Shown: positions 24,230 to 37,034, counted from the stretch's first letter. The stretch: 64,000 nt of DNA from Lathyrus oleraceus (GCF_024323335.1 NC_066581.1:300763536-300827535), one strand, 5' to 3'. Made by a program: numbers and translations. The notes: a model not told the origin generated them from the letters alone.

Positions 24230-27200
24230 ATGGCTAACCAAGACGATACCCATCCCGCGAATGAATCACGTAATAATGTTGAAAAAGAAATCAAACGAGG
24301 ATTGACTGTTATGAAGTCAATCATTCGTGCAAGAGACAAGGGTGTAAAATTTGAAGTGCATTGGAGTGCTGAAGACCAACTAATTGAGCCTAACGGTTCA
24401 ATGTTGGCAAGTTACATTGGTTTCCTTGTTCGACAACATATTCCGATTACATGTGATAATTGGAGAAGTCCGGACTTGAAGGTTGACAAGGAAAAAATAT
24501 GGTCGGAGATACAGGTACTTACCATATATTGTTATATGTTTTTTTTGTTGACTATTTGTTAACCATATATTGTTATAATATGACTTTATAATAACACACT
24601 CCATTTGTATGTTTTTTAGAGATCCTTTCACATCGATGAAAGCCGGCAAAAATATTGTATTCAATTGGCCGGAAAAAGACTCCGAGGATTTCGATCCTTT
24701 TTGTGCAACAAATTTCTCAAGGATGAGGAAGGAAAATTTGTTGAAGGAGAACGGCCAATGAAGTATGCCGAGATTATTTCAGCCGATGAATGGGATAACT
24801 TTGTCGCCAAACGAAGAAACGAAAAATTCCATGTAATGTCTATTAATTATGGTATTATACAATTGTTAAGTTACTTGGTTCTAATATGCCTTAAACTTTT
24901 TTATCCAGGAAGTAAGCGACATAAATAGGAAAAGGGCATCAAAACCCGTGTATCCGTACAAAAAAGGGCGTACGGGTTATGCACGGTTACAACAAAGAAT
25001 TGTGAGTATATTCAAATGCTATGAGCTTATACATTGTCACAATATGTTATAATTGATGATCTTATAATCTAATTCAATGTGTAGTTAGCCGAGGAGAAAA
25101 GTGACGCAACATCTCTTCCGGACCACGTATTATGGAAGGCTGCTCGGGTTGGGAAGGATGGGGCTGTCGTTGAAGCGGTCCAAAATGTTTATGACGAATG
25201 TGTAAGTATATGTAACATTATTTCTTTAATTATATCGAAATTTTTGTTAGACATATAATTCATTTTTAATCTCCTCTAATAATATTTCAGGAGACTTTAT
25301 CCCAAACCGTACCTTCAACCGAGGTCCAGGATTGCAGGAGCGTACTTAGTCGAGTACTAAATGTTCCTGAGTATTCCGGTCGTGTGAGGGGTAAGGGTTT
25401 TGGTATGACTCCGTCGTCATTTTATAAAAAAACAAAAACAAAAAATCCTACCAACAAAGAGGTGATGGAGACCTTGGCGGAGTTAAGGGCACAAGTACTC
25501 CAACTGCAAAACGAGAATGCAAGGTATAGAGAGGAAAGGTGCGCTTCCGAGGCAAAAGATACTAGTGACCGAGCTAGTATCAATCATCAACCGAAATTTC
25601 CCGAGGTAATTATATATGTTATTATGAAATTAAAATAGCACTTTTTTACTTGACACATATACAAGTTAACAATAACATTTATTATTGGTTTAGGGCATTT
25701 CACCTTGTCAGCTGTATCTATCGTCACCAACTTATCGCATGGTTGGCAAGGGAAAAGTGCACAATACTTCGGGTGAATTACTTCACCATAATCCCCTCCC
25801 GGTGGGATTTATGAAAGTTTCGGTTGACCTCGTATTAGATACGGACGCCCGTCTACCATTACCTGACGTTGTTTCAGAGACAACTTTGATGCGAGATGCA
25901 GTCGGATCCTTTGTTGGTTGGCCGTCAGATCTAATTTTCCCTGATGCCGAGGTATATATGTTCTAAATGATTATGAATATTTAGTATTCACATTTCAATT
26001 CAGCTACAATTATGATATTTAATCAATTATATGGTAATGTTAGACTCCTACAAGACCCACACATAAAGTTGGTAAAGGGATTTCAAGACGCATCGAGTCG
26101 GTTGCATCTCAAAAAGAGGTACAAATATATATACCCATTGAATTATATACGCAACGATTCTGTTGCATCACAAAAAGTCATGATTTATTTTATATGAATT
26201 TTTAGGTTCCCGGTCGAGAGTTGAAAAGCGCTGCTAAGGATATTCCAACGACGTCCGGGATAAAATCTCAAATTATGATGCGTCTTGAGAAAATGGTGGA
26301 GGAGTCCGATATTATGCAAGGGTCCGTTCGTAGTATAGATTTTGATGAAGGTGTTTTCGGAGCTGCTCAGTTCGAAATAATTGCAAAGGAGGACTTCCAA
26401 CAACTTTTTGAACACACCGAATTGGGCATCGCTGTCATTCATACATACATATGGTACTCCGATCAATCTATAATTTACTTAGTTGAACAATTTATTTACA
26501 CATTTCAATGAGTAGTCTAATGCTTATTATGTTTCTATTTAAGGTATATGTATGTAACATTGATGCGGGGAACTGAATTGTGTAACCGTTTCAATTTTAT
26601 TGCTGCTTCCCGTATCAATGCAACGTTAATAACGAATAATCCAACATCCGTAAAGAATGATCTAGTCGATAGATTCATGGCGGCCGACGATAATACTACA
26701 CCCAGTTTGTATTTTTTACCGTTTAATTCTGGCAACGGGTTAGATTTTCTTTCTAATAATTTCATTCTAATCTATGTATATCTTTTACGTAGAAAATTTT
26801 CATTCATCTAAATTTTTGTTTTATTTTACAGTGGTCACTGGGTGTTGGTTGCTATGGATCTTTCGAGACTAATAGTGTATTATCTCGATTCTTTATCGGG
26901 TGATTGGAGTAAATATCCGAATATGAAGAAGACGGTTGACGCGTAAGTGAAATTCCCCTAAATATTCGTGTGTATTTGTATATTTAATTATGTCTGTCAG
27001 ATTGATCTCAATATACGTTTTATTTTGTTAGGGCAATAATAAAATTTAGATTGAAAAAGAAATACCGCAATAGGAAGGACATTACCTGGATCAGAGTTCA
27101 GGTATATATTAAGTATCTTATTTTTGCTTATAATAGTGTTTGTTTTTTTGCTTATAATAGTGTTTGTAAGAAATTAACTATATATATATTGTTTGTTTTT

Positions 27201-27493
27201 CTGTGTAGTGTCCTCAGCAAAATAATTCGGTCGATTGCAGATTTTTTGTATTGAGATTTATGAGAGACATCATTGCGTTGAATCGTATAGACATCCCAAA
27301 AATGGTATGGAATAATAACTTAGGGTTTATTTTAATATTATCGAATATTTCATCTAATTTGTTACTAAATCATGAATATGTTTTATTCTCTTAATTGTAG
27401 TACTTTGTGGAATACAAAACTTACTCAAGAGCAAATTTGGATGAAATCAAGGATGAATTGTGTCAATTCATTGTTGATCAAAGAATCATATAG
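24230..27493 (+). CDS. CACTA TNPA-like protein with C-terminal Ulp1 (C48) protease, 13 exons
   Basis: Thirteen exons with canonical GT-AG borders join in frame: 24230-24514, 24620-24832, 24909-25001, 25085-25201, 25291-25605, 25694-25951, 26044-26118, 26206-26453, 26544-26738, 26832-26942, 27032-27101, 27209-27304, 27401-27493. The result is 2169 bp, 722 residues, with no internal stop. Residues about 60-240 resemble the plant transposase_24/TNPA-type region ('RLRGFRSFLCNKFL', 'KRRNEKFHE', 'GRTGYARLQQRI'). Residues about 298-325 form a likely coiled coil. Residues about 520-720 are an Ulp1-like cysteine protease with GGHWVL (H602), YYLDSL (D619) and CPQQNNSVDC (Q664, C670). In the family TNPA binds subterminal repeats; the Ulp1 part would cleave SUMO-like conjugates, though its role in transposition is unknown. 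The residue after the catalytic Cys is R where G is usual. Exon model is my own joining; expression is not shown. Confidence 0.8.
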
Positions 27494-27819
27494 CTAGGTT
27501 GTATATTGTTGTACATATATGTATGGAATGTTGTTGTTGTATGCTGTTGTTGTATATATGTTGTATATTGTTGTTGTAATTTTACTAAATCATGAATATG
27601 TTGTTGTATATTGTTGATCAAAGAATCATATATTAATGTTGTATATATGGAGGATTAATGTTGTATATAAATGGATTCATGTTGTATATATCAATGGATT
27701 AATGGTGTATAACATTGGATTAAAGGATGAAATCAATATGAATTTTACACTTTTGCAGCATGCGAACAGGTTACCAATTAAATATCCACTGTTTTTCAAA
27801 CAAATTTTTTTAAAATAAC

Positions 27820-28264
27820 TAACACTTTAGAAGGCGCTTTGTCCAGAAAGCGCCCTCTAAACACTTTACATTGACAACTTTAGAGGGCGTTTTTTCCTGA
27901 AAGCGCCCTCTAAACACTTTACATTGACAACTTTAGAGGGCGCTTTTTCCTGAAAGCGCCCTCTAAACACTTTACATTGACAACTTTAGAGGGCGCTTTT
28001 TCCTGAAAGCGCCCTCTAAACACTTTACATTGACAACTTTAGAGGGCGCTTTTTCCAGAAAGCACCCTCTAAGGTGTCCCTTTATGGACCACTCCAGAGG
28101 GCGCTTTTTTCTGAAAGCGCACTATAATGTGGCCACTTTAGACAGCGCTTTCTCCAGGAAAACAAAGCGCTGTCTTTACCTATGCCAGCGCCAGATTAGA
28201 GGGCGCTTTAAAGCGCTGTTATAGGCCAAAAAAAACGCCCTTTTTTCCCTTATTTGGCGTAGTG
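27820..28264. repeat. Right subterminal region of CACTA element 1, 53-bp tandem units
   Basis: A 53-bp unit, 'acactttacattgacaact' plus an inverted pair of AGAGGGCGCTTT/AAAGCGCCCTCT, is repeated exactly in phase at 27851, 27904, 27957 and 28010. This gives five palindromes linked by four identical spacers, followed by more divergent copies up to the end. Element 2 has the same array with two more units. Confidence 0.92.
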
Positions 28265-31179
28265 GTTGTTGTTGGTGAACATCATATTTTTATGTAATGC
28301 TATTTGCATCTGTTTTGTTTCATTCTCATTTTATGTGATGTTATTTTAACTCTGCAAAACTTCCATTTTAATTATTCTAGTTTGACTAATTTTTTCATTT
28401 TTTCTTTAAATGTAGAAAACTTATTTTGGTTTAGCTGTGCAAATGTTGCGTTTTTATCATTCAAATTTAATCCTGCAGGGTTTGTTTTTATTCATTTATA
28501 ACAACATTGAGTTTACTGCATTTTCTTTTGTTTTATTTTGTTTTGCAGATATTTTCAATACGACTTTTGTAAAGTTACCCCCTTTTGATGGATAATTCGG
28601 TGACAACTACAAACATAGTAGTTGTAAGTGTATATATCATTAATTTTTATTTGTTTCGACACAAAAATGTTGATATTAGTTTTTTTATGAAATTGTTGAT
28701 TTGGAAAATAGGAGGAAGAGCAAAGAAGGGAAGCAAATGGTATATTTATGACAACTATTGGACCTGCCGCAACTGGGACAATTTGAGTTTTCTACTAATT
28801 TCTTGCAAAACTTTGATTAATAAATGGTCAGTACTAATATTAATTTTTGATTCTAGACAAAAAATTTAATATTCGTTTTTGAAGAAATTGTTAATTTGGA
28901 AAAGAGAATCAAGAACAAACAAAGAAGGACGACTAATGGTATATCTATGACAACTATTGGACCTGCTGTAGTTGGTATAATGTGTGCTTTCTTCTAAATA
29001 ACCAGTACTGATAAAGTCATAGAACATGTTTTGTACTAAGATTACAAATGTAGGTTGCCATTTTTTGAGTTGGTTTTTGGTTATGTATGTTAAACTGTAT
29101 TAAATTTTTTTGCAAGATAAAGTTTGTGAGCAAAATTTAGGAAGAAGATGGTGTGGTTAGACTTTTATCAGATTATTATTATTTATTTATTTTGTAATGT
29201 TTGAGTCATTCTTATACTTTATCTGGAATATATTTCTTTTATCATAGTATAAATATACCATGTCAGATTAAAACATAATTTTAAAATTATCGATGATATA
29301 TTTCATTTTTATCATTTTAAATTATAATATATTATATATAATTATTAATACTATAATAGATTAAAAAATAATTAATGATATTGAAATTTAAATTTATCAA
29401 AAATTAAAGAAATTATTTTATATTATTTTTATTTATAGTAGTTTTAATAAATTTATCATCTCATTTATAAATTTTAAAAAATATTAATACCTTTACTTAT
29501 AATCACTATTATATTTATTTTTAATAAAAAGCGAAACTATGATCATTTAAAATGATTGTTAACTTGCGTTTAAAATAATATTTAATTTTTAAAAAAATCA
29601 ATGTACTTATACAACTAATTGAATTTTTAGAACGAAGAAAATAGTTTCTAACAAAAGTAATAATAATTTATTAGTTTAAAATAATTCTAAATTTTCAATT
29701 AAAATAAATTTGAAAAAAATACTTGAAATTATGTGTCAATAAACAAAATATAAGAATATAACATGATTAAATTGAAAGGTGAAAATTTTAAAATATTAAA
29801 AAATAAAATATATTATAATATAATAAGATGATAAGATTATAAAATATAGTATCATAAATAGTTAAATGTAGAATAAATAATGTAAAATGTATGACTATAA
29901 AATTCTTAAAATATATAAGCAAACAGATACTACAACAAAACCATAAGTAATGTATGAATTAAATGATATTAGAATTATACTTTAATATGAAACATTCATA
30001 AATATTTTATGATTACCAAAACAAAATTACTATAGGATTATTTCATAGTTTTTGACTAATTGTGTGAGTTCTATATTAACAAATACTTTATTAATTAAAT
30101 AAATTAAATGAATTTCAATACAAATAATTATAGAAAGAGACCTAAAATAAAAAGACTGGAAAAGGAAAAAGAACCGATAAAAATTGACTAAATAGTTAGT
30201 GATAGAAATAATTTTTTTACTAATTAATTTTAAAATCAAAATTAAATTTAAATTAAATAATTACTAAATAATTTTTGATTTAAAAAACCATTAAATTACT
30301 AAATGATCTTTCATTTAAAAAAATTATTTAGAAGATGACATTATATTATTAACAACAAGAAAAATAATAAGTTTATAATATATATGATATATTTCATTTT
30401 TATCGTTTTAAAATTATAATATATTACTTATAATTATTAATACTATAGAAAATAAAACAGTATTTGATTTATTTTTTAAAAAACTTCGTGCTTATACAAC
30501 TAATTGAATGCTTAGAATGAATACAAATAATTCAAAATTATTTTTAATTTAAGATATAATATTTTTTAAAGTAAATGAAAAAATAATTATGTATATGTTT
30601 GAATTGTTGTGATTGTATCCAGGAAAGTGATATACTATATCCATTAGGATACACCTAAAAAATATATACCACACAACTCAAAATAAAATGACCACATTTT
30701 AAAATGAAATATCGATAAAATATAACATTTTTCAAAAACATAAATATAATAAAAATTTAAAATAATTTGACTAATATATGAGCAATTTTGTCTTTCTATT
30801 TGTTAAGAAAAAAAATGGAAGGTGAGTTATATATTATTGACGTAATAATTTGACTAATATATGCGAAATTTTGTTTTTCTTTCTATTCATTCTTAATACA
30901 TTTTGAAAATAAATGCGAGTACTCATGCGAACACACAGGTTATGACAATTTTTGTACAATTAAAGAAAATAAAGCTAAATATACTTAAAATAGTGTATGC
31001 ATCTAAACACGCGCAACATGTATTTATTTATGTTACTAATATTTATTTAGACAATTAAAATCATATTTACAAATACTATGTTATTATTTGATATTTATAA
31101 AACATGATTTCATAAATATTTTTATAAAAAATTTCAATATAACATTAATATTTATATTTGGAAAAATGTACGGTTGATT

Positions 31180-31181
<2 letters not shown>

Positions 31182-31251
<70 letters not shown>
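31182..31251. repeat. (AT)n microsatellite
   Basis: About 70 bp of uninterrupted AT dinucleotides. Confidence 0.95.
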
Positions 31252-31254
<3 letters not shown>

Positions 31255-31564
31255 AACTTTCTTGCTTAATTAATTTTGTATTTTTGTTTTCTCATTGTTA
31301 TTACATTTTAGAAACAATTGTGTGTAACACTCTTGTACCCGTGCGGAGGGACGGAGGCATGTACAAGGAAGTGGGGGTTAGTGCCTAAATAATTAATATT
31401 ATTTTTTATATTAATACATACATTTTAATTAAAACATGTACATATTATTTTATATTAAATGTGAGTTTAATTAATCTAAAATAAAGACTATTACACAACC
31501 CATTTAGTAAAAATGACACAAATTTTAACATCTCTTTAATATTGTTTTTGTAGTTCTCTTTAAT

Positions 31565-31568
<4 letters not shown>

Positions 31569-31618
<50 letters not shown>
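31569..31618. repeat. (ATA)n microsatellite
   Basis: About 16 consecutive ATA/AAT trinucleotides. Confidence 0.95.
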
Positions 31619-31802
31619 TATTATATTATGTTATATTAAAATTTAAAAGTTTAAAATTATAGCAGTATCAATTTTTTTATATAAAATTTAAAATTTGCAT
31701 ATTGTCATGAGAGTTATATTTAAAATTGCTAAAATTTTAATTATTGATACTTTTTATGAATATAAGTATCTTCAAAATTTAATGTAGAATTCCACATTAA
31801 AT

Positions 31803-33660
31803 TTATTGTGATGCAACTAATATGAGTTTAGATGGTGTGGTTATGTATAATGGTCAAGTTGTGGCTTATTCCTCGAGAGAGCTGAAGGTTCGTGAGAGGA
31901 ATTATCCTACCCATTATTTAGAGTTGACAATTATGGTGTTCGTGGTTAATGTTAGAAACATTATCTGTTTGGCTCTAGATTTGAAGTGTTCAGCGATCAT
32001 AAGAGTATGAAGTATTTTTTCAATCAGAAGGAACTTAATATGAGATAGAGGAGATGACTTGAATTTCTTAAGGATGAGTTACCATCCTGGTAAGGCTAAT
32101 GTGGTAGAAAATGCGCTGAGCAGAAAGTCCTTACATATTCCAGCATTGATGGTTCGAGAATTGGATTGGATTGAACAATTCTGAGATCTTAGTTTTGTGT
32201 GTGAGATGACTCATAACAGCTTGAAGATGAGTATGTTGAAGTTGACTAGTGGTATTCTTGAAGAGATCAGAGAAGGTCAGAAAGTTGACTTGGAATAGAT
32301 TGATCGGTTGGTGTTTATCAATCAAGGTAAAGAGGTAGATTTCAAAATTGATGGGAATGTGATCATGAGATTCCGATACAGGGTTAGTGTACAAGATTTT
32401 CCAGAGCTTAAGAAGAGTATTCTTGAATAAGGTCACATGAGTTGTTTGAGTATTCATCCCGGTGCTACCAAGATCTGAGAAGTGTTTTGGTGGCTAGATA
32501 TGAAGAATGATGTTGTTGAGTTTGTTTAATCTTGCTTTACTTGTCAGAACTCGAAGATTGAGCATTAGAAGTCGTCATGATTTATGCAACCGTTGAGTAT
32601 TCTGGAGTGGAAATGAGATATAATTTCTATGGATTTTATGATGATCTTTCCTAAGACTTCTAATGGAAGTAATACGATATGAATTGTTGTGGATAAACTG
32701 GCTAAATCAACTCATTTGATTTTGATGAAGATCAGTTATCCATTACAGAAGTTAGTTGAGGTGTATATTAAGAAGATTGTCAGTTTACATGGTATCCCTT
32801 CAAGTATTGTTTCGAATAAATATCTGAGGTTCACTTTGAGGTTCTAGGAGAGTTTACAGGAAGCTTTAGGAACTAAGTTGTAGTTAAGTTTTGCTTATCA
32901 TCCGCAGACAGATGTTCAGACAAAAATGACCATCCAGACTTTAGAAGATTTGCTGAGAGCTTGCGTGTTGGAGTAATGAGGTAATTGGGATAGTTACTTG
33001 TCATTGATCAAGTTTTCTTACAATAATAATTTCCATTCTATTATTGGAATCACATCGTTTGATGATTTATATGGTAGAAGGTGTAGGACACCTTTGTGTT
33101 GGTAAGATTCTGGTGAAAGTGTTGTATTTGGACAAAAAATCGTTTAGTAGACTACTGAGAATATCAAAATGATTCTGAATAATATGAGAGCTTCGAAGAG
33201 TAGGCATAAGAATTATCATGATAAGAGGAGGGAAACACTTGAATTCCAAGAGAGAAATCATGTATTCTTGAGAATCACTCCAGTGACTAGTGTTGGTCGT
33301 GCTTTGAAATCTCAAAAGTTCATGTCGCATTTCATTGGTCCTTATAAAATTTTGAATTGAGTAGGAGAAATGCCTATAGAGTTGCGTTACCACTATCTCT
33401 TTCGAATCTTCATAGTGTGTTTCACGTGTTTTAACTTTGGAAGTACGTTTTAGATCCGTCTCATGTGATTTAAATAGATGATGTGTAAGTGAGAGATAAT
33501 TTGACTGTTGAAGCATCATCTTTGCAGATTGAGGATCGTGAAGTGAAGCACTTGAGAGGCAAAAAGATCATTTTGATGAAGGTCCTATGAGGAGGACCTA
33601 CTAGAGGAAGCATAACGTGAGATCTGGAGAGCCGAATGTAGGGGTCTTATCCGATCTGGA
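31803..33660 (+). pseudogene. Ty3/gypsy chromovirus (Tekay/Del type) RNase H-integrase-chromodomain, decayed
   Basis: The order is RNase H (31804 on: 'YCDATNMSLDGVVMYNGQVV', 'YSSRELKVRERNYPTHYLEL'), the RH-INT linker ('HPGKANVVENALSRKS' across a frame shift near 32090), an integrase HHCC finger ('LSIHPGATKI', 'SCFTCQNSKIEH', 32445-32570), an integrase core ('LHGIPSSIV', 'YHPQTDVQT', 'LYGRRCRTPLCW', 32790-33105), GPY ('FIGPYKILN', 33330-33360) and chromodomain remains ('DREVKHLRGKKI', 33530-33570). More than twenty stops and several frame shifts interrupt it. Reverse transcriptase, gag and both LTRs are missing or unrecognisable, so it is a 5'-truncated old copy. Confidence 0.88.
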
Positions 33661-34890
33661 TTGGCAGTCTTGGTGTATGGACTCTAAGATATTGGCATCT
33701 GTAAAGAGCTTGTGAACTTGTATGTCCTTGGTGTGGTCTTCTCATCTGGTAAGTGTGTGTATGTATATTTATTTTCTTTTTTATATTTGTAGCTCTGCCA
33801 CTATGATTTAATTTTACTGGTATAAGGAAAGACTATTTAGTTGAGATTCTTTTCCTCATAATGATATATAAGAGTCTCATTGTAGTGTAAATCCGCAGGG
33901 GAAGACTATTTGTTTGAGACTATATGTTTAGCTTATATGTAAGTCATTTGTTTGTATAGTTATAGGAGCATGAATTTGTATAGTGATGCAAATACGTCGT
34001 AAGAATGCTATAGGACTGAATATTTTTCAATCATGTCAATATTTAAAATTAGAGAGAGAAGATCCTACATAAATCATTTTGATGTTTTGATTCTATTGAA
34101 AAATAAACAAATCATATATCAAAAGTTGATCATAAATAACTGACAGATTCTTAATAAGAATACAAAGCTAGATTCTGTAGTAAAGGTGCATGAACCCCAC
34201 CATCACCAATGAATTATGTGAGCTGAACATCTTTTAGGAAAGGTGGTTATGAATTCATGTAATCAACCCTACCTAGTTGAAGAAGGTGCTTAGTTATTTA
34301 TGAATGAAATATAGGTTAGTGTTTGTTAATTATTCTAGCTTAAGTTTTCATAGTTTAACAATTCCTAAATATATGGGTCTCATTTGGAAGCTTTTGAAAA
34401 CTGGTGAGTTTAATTTAGAAGTTGTGTATGTTGCAACAAACTCATGTGGATGCATTTCCTTTATTTATCATTGCTCATGAGGCAAGCAATGCCACATTTA
34501 AATACTATGAAACTGCACACTGCTATTTATATGTAATTATAATTATTAAAGAAATAAGCATTATAAAATAAATAATGATATTATTTTTAGTCAATGTTAC
34601 TGTCGAATCACTATGACACAGGACTAAACAGGACTAAATAAGTTAAGGGTATCATGAAATATATTGATGTATCTTTTTAGCATGATCTTCTCAAGTGCAA
34701 TGGATTCTCTTATTAGTGTTATAATATATTATTGAATAGAGTCATAAGATGTTAATGAGTAATCATAGAGTGACTAAGTATAAAAGATTGCATCACGGAA
34801 TTATAAAATATTTAGGAGGTGGGTAACAAATAAATATAAATATTTTTTTTAATTTTAAAAATATATTAATTGTGGATTTATCTATATATT
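33660..34890. other. Intergenic DNA, unassigned
   Basis: No coding frame, RNA gene or diagnostic transposon end is seen. The first part may be 3' untranslated/LTR sequence of the decayed gypsy copy just upstream, but no TG...CA boundary could be fixed. Confidence 0.4.
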
Positions 34891-34949
34891 TAAAATGTTA
34901 TGCATATTTACATATGGAAATACCTGCGATTTTATTTGTGGATATTGAG

Positions 34950-35145
34950 TAATAACAAATGATAAAATTAATGACGGTTAAAACTGTCGCAATTATTAAA
35001 GGCGGGTGGAGCAACAGCCTTGTAAACCTTAGTAGAATTGGCTGGCGACACAATTTTGCACCGTCGTAGACTGTGAATTGTGGCGGTTTAAACCGTCGCA
35101 AATGTTTAAAAAACCGTTTAGAACCTGTGTTTTGTAGGGAACATT
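34950..35145. repeat. Terminal-type repeat block with CGGTTTAAACCGTCGC motifs
   Basis: Copies of 'gacggttaaaactgtcgc', 'gcaccgtcgtagactg' and 'ggcggtttaaaccgtcgcaa' lie within 150 bp. The right side reads, on the minus strand, 'ccctacaaaacacagg', resembling a damaged CACTA start (CACTACAA...). This looks like the subterminal region of a degraded fourth CACTA-type element; the other end was not found. Confidence 0.3.
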
Positions 35146-35859
35146 TAACTAAGTGAACAAAACATTCAAAAAAAAATTGCTAGTTAAAAACATCAACAAT
35201 AATCTAACAAGTAAAACAGAAACATGCAAATAGTGAAGGATAAACAAATGAAGAAAAAATTGTATAGAATGTGTGTTGTTGTCTGTTGTTCTATGAAATA
35301 TTATATAAAAAATAAAACAATAAAATATCAATTTAATCACCTTCTTATTAGATACAAAATTGATAGATAGAAAAATAAGTAAAAATAAAATAGAGAGACA
35401 TTACTTGAAACTTGGATCTTTAGTCTTGATATTTGAATTGCATTTCAATATAAAAACTTTATCATCGTAAGAGGTGAATCAGAAAATAAAGAGAAAGAGA
35501 GGGTTCATGGAAGACGAAGGAAAATCAAAAAAATGAAAAGAAGATAGAGAGTTGTGATGGTTTAAGGGAAGAAAAATATCTCCTTTTATTTAAATATTGA
35601 ATTCAGGGATGAGAAAGATGAGGTATGCTAAAAAAAAAGTGCAGTTGTTTTGCCAATTCCATGGATGATAGAAATAAGTTTAGTGTTTTCTAGGGATGAG
35701 AGAGAAAAATTGCAAAAAAATAGAGCATTGGGAATGAATTTTTTTATGGAAATATGAGTGATTGATTTGACATATTATTACTTGAGAAGTTGAATAAATC
35801 ATTCAGTTAAAATATTGAGAAGCAAAAGGTATATATTGATAAACAGTGAACGAAACAAG
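35145..35859. other. AT-rich intergenic DNA, no gene recognised
   Basis: It consists mostly of A/T runs and short purine-rich stretches, with nothing coding. It ends at the target duplication of CACTA element 3. Confidence 0.5.
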
Positions 35860-35879
35860 CACTAGTGCAGAAAGAAGAT

Positions 35880-36390
35880 TTTACACCCGTTTTTTATACA
35901 TATTACACCCGTTATGATAGGGTGTAAATTCAAAGGGTGAGATATGTATGAAGAATTTACACCCGTTTTAAAACGGGTGTAAAAAGAGAATATATTACAC
36001 CCTATTTTAGATTTAAAAAAAGGGTGTAATTGGTAGATATATACATTAAATTTTAAGACATTTACACCCTATTTAATATAAAACGGGTGTAAATTGTCAC
36101 CTATTACACCCTGTTTTAGATAAAAAAAGGTGTAATTGGTAGATATATACATTGAATTTTAGGACATTTACACCCTATTTAATATAAAAGGGGTGTAAAT
36201 TGTCACCTACATACATTGAAGTTAAACGAATTTACACCCTATTATAATTCAAACGGGTGTAAAATGACAAATATTTACACCCTATTTTTGATATATCAAA
36301 TGTAAAATATCTTATAATTACATTTAATTTTAACACATTTACACCCTATTTTGTGTATGAAGGGTGTAAAATATCTCAATTTTTTTAAAA
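35880..36390. repeat. Left subterminal repeats of CACTA element 3
   Basis: About a dozen copies of TTACACCC(T/G)(A/T)TTT and its complement are arranged as inverted pairs about 30-60 bp apart. Within it, 'ggtagatatatacattaaat' and its near copy 'ggtagatatatacattgaat' show an about 110-bp duplication (from about 36030 and 36140). Confidence 0.88.
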
Positions 36391-36603
36391 ATATTTTATT
36401 TGAAATTTCATTAAACCAAATATTTTTATATATTCCTGGATATTCAATAAAAAACAAAAATAACCAAAACAAACATTTCTCTAATCTTTAGAATCTTGCA
36501 CCAAGTCATACATCAACAAAAATTGTATTCATGTAAGAAAAAAATTCAACCACTTTGTTCATGTAACTTGTACCAATAAATCATTCATGGAACAAAAATA
36601 TAT

Positions 36604-37034
36604 CTATATATAAGTTTTTTTTAATCGCTTCTGTTTTGTCATTAAATCTTTCTTTTCCTGGTTCTCTTGCTCTTCAACCTTTTGCAAAAAGAATTGAGCC
36701 CAAAGTTGTCGGATGTGATCAATTGACTCTTTTTCATATGATGAGGTGTTTGTGAATATCTGCAAGTTCAAACATATAATAAATTAAACAACTACATGTT
36801 AAAACAATAATTTACATATAAAAATGATGTAAAATGATTACTAAGTTATGAATGAAATTTAAATTTATCAATAAATCTTTTATTACTTACAATCTTAGAT
36901 GCTACTAAGTTTGTTGCCTCAGATGTAAAATTTCCCGATGGCTTCTGTCGAGCCATCAACCATGCCTCATATCGCTTTAGTTCGGGAGGGTCAACCATCA
37001 AACTTTCATCACCTTTGGCCTCTTCAATCATCAC
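36604..37034 (-). pseudogene. CACTA TNPA-like (transposase_24) gene, last two exons
   Basis: Minus-strand exon 36891-37034 (48 codons) reads with 'PPELKRYEAWLMARQKP' and 'FTSEATNLVASKI', the conserved C-terminal part of plant CACTA transposase_24/TNPA proteins. A 131-bp GT-AG intron leads to exon 36604-36759 ('SYEKESIDHIRQLWAQFF', then a glutamate- and lysine-rich end and TAG). The exons are open and in phase. Upstream exons are missing: immediately 5' of 37034 the sequence turns into repeats. It is a truncated copy of the second CACTA gene. Confidence 0.75.

Larger units (their letters stand above)
22983..28264 (+). mobile_element. CACTA (En/Spm) element 1, TNPA/Ulp1-bearing, TNP2-less
   Basis: The ends are CACTACGCCAAA (22983) and its complement TTTGGCGTAGTG, allowing one mismatch at the right end (to 28264), flanked by the 3-bp duplication GTT (22980-22982 and 28265-28267). 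Both terminal regions carry dense copies of AGAGGGCGCTTT and its complement AAAGCGCCCTCT, as expected for the subterminal binding sites of a CACTA transposase. The 5.28-kb interior holds one intron-rich gene read from left to right and no TNP2 transposase. Ends, subterminal motif and a gene fragment are shared with element 2, so both derive from one family whose full element would carry both genes on one strand. Confidence 0.93.
28265..31802. other. AT-rich intergenic DNA, no gene recognised
   Basis: The stretch has no convincing coding frame. A direct repeat is visible: 28650-28780 and 28850-28985 share 'gaaattgttgatttggaaaa' or 'gaaattgttaatttggaaaa' and 'gacaactattggacctgc'. Two microsatellites lie at its right side. 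A possible splice acceptor at 28547 is noted with the CACTA insertion site. Confidence 0.5.

Noticed and set aside
27636..27818. 60-codon frame present in both elements 1 and 2 (also 46199-46441)
   Set aside because: Made of TTGTATAT-type repeats in the 3' untranslated part of the CACTA gene; conserved because the elements are related, not because it is coding.
22983..28264. CRISPR-like reading of the regularly spaced 53-bp repeats
   Set aside because: Spacers are identical, units are palindromic and lie within CACTA ends in a plant genome; they are subterminal transposase-binding repeats.
31158..31388. Poly(IY) open frame
   Set aside because: Translation of an (AT)n microsatellite; the same applies at 40097-40318.
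33067..33519. 150-codon minus frame
   Set aside because: Antisense to the gypsy integrase relic, whose + strand motifs are clear.
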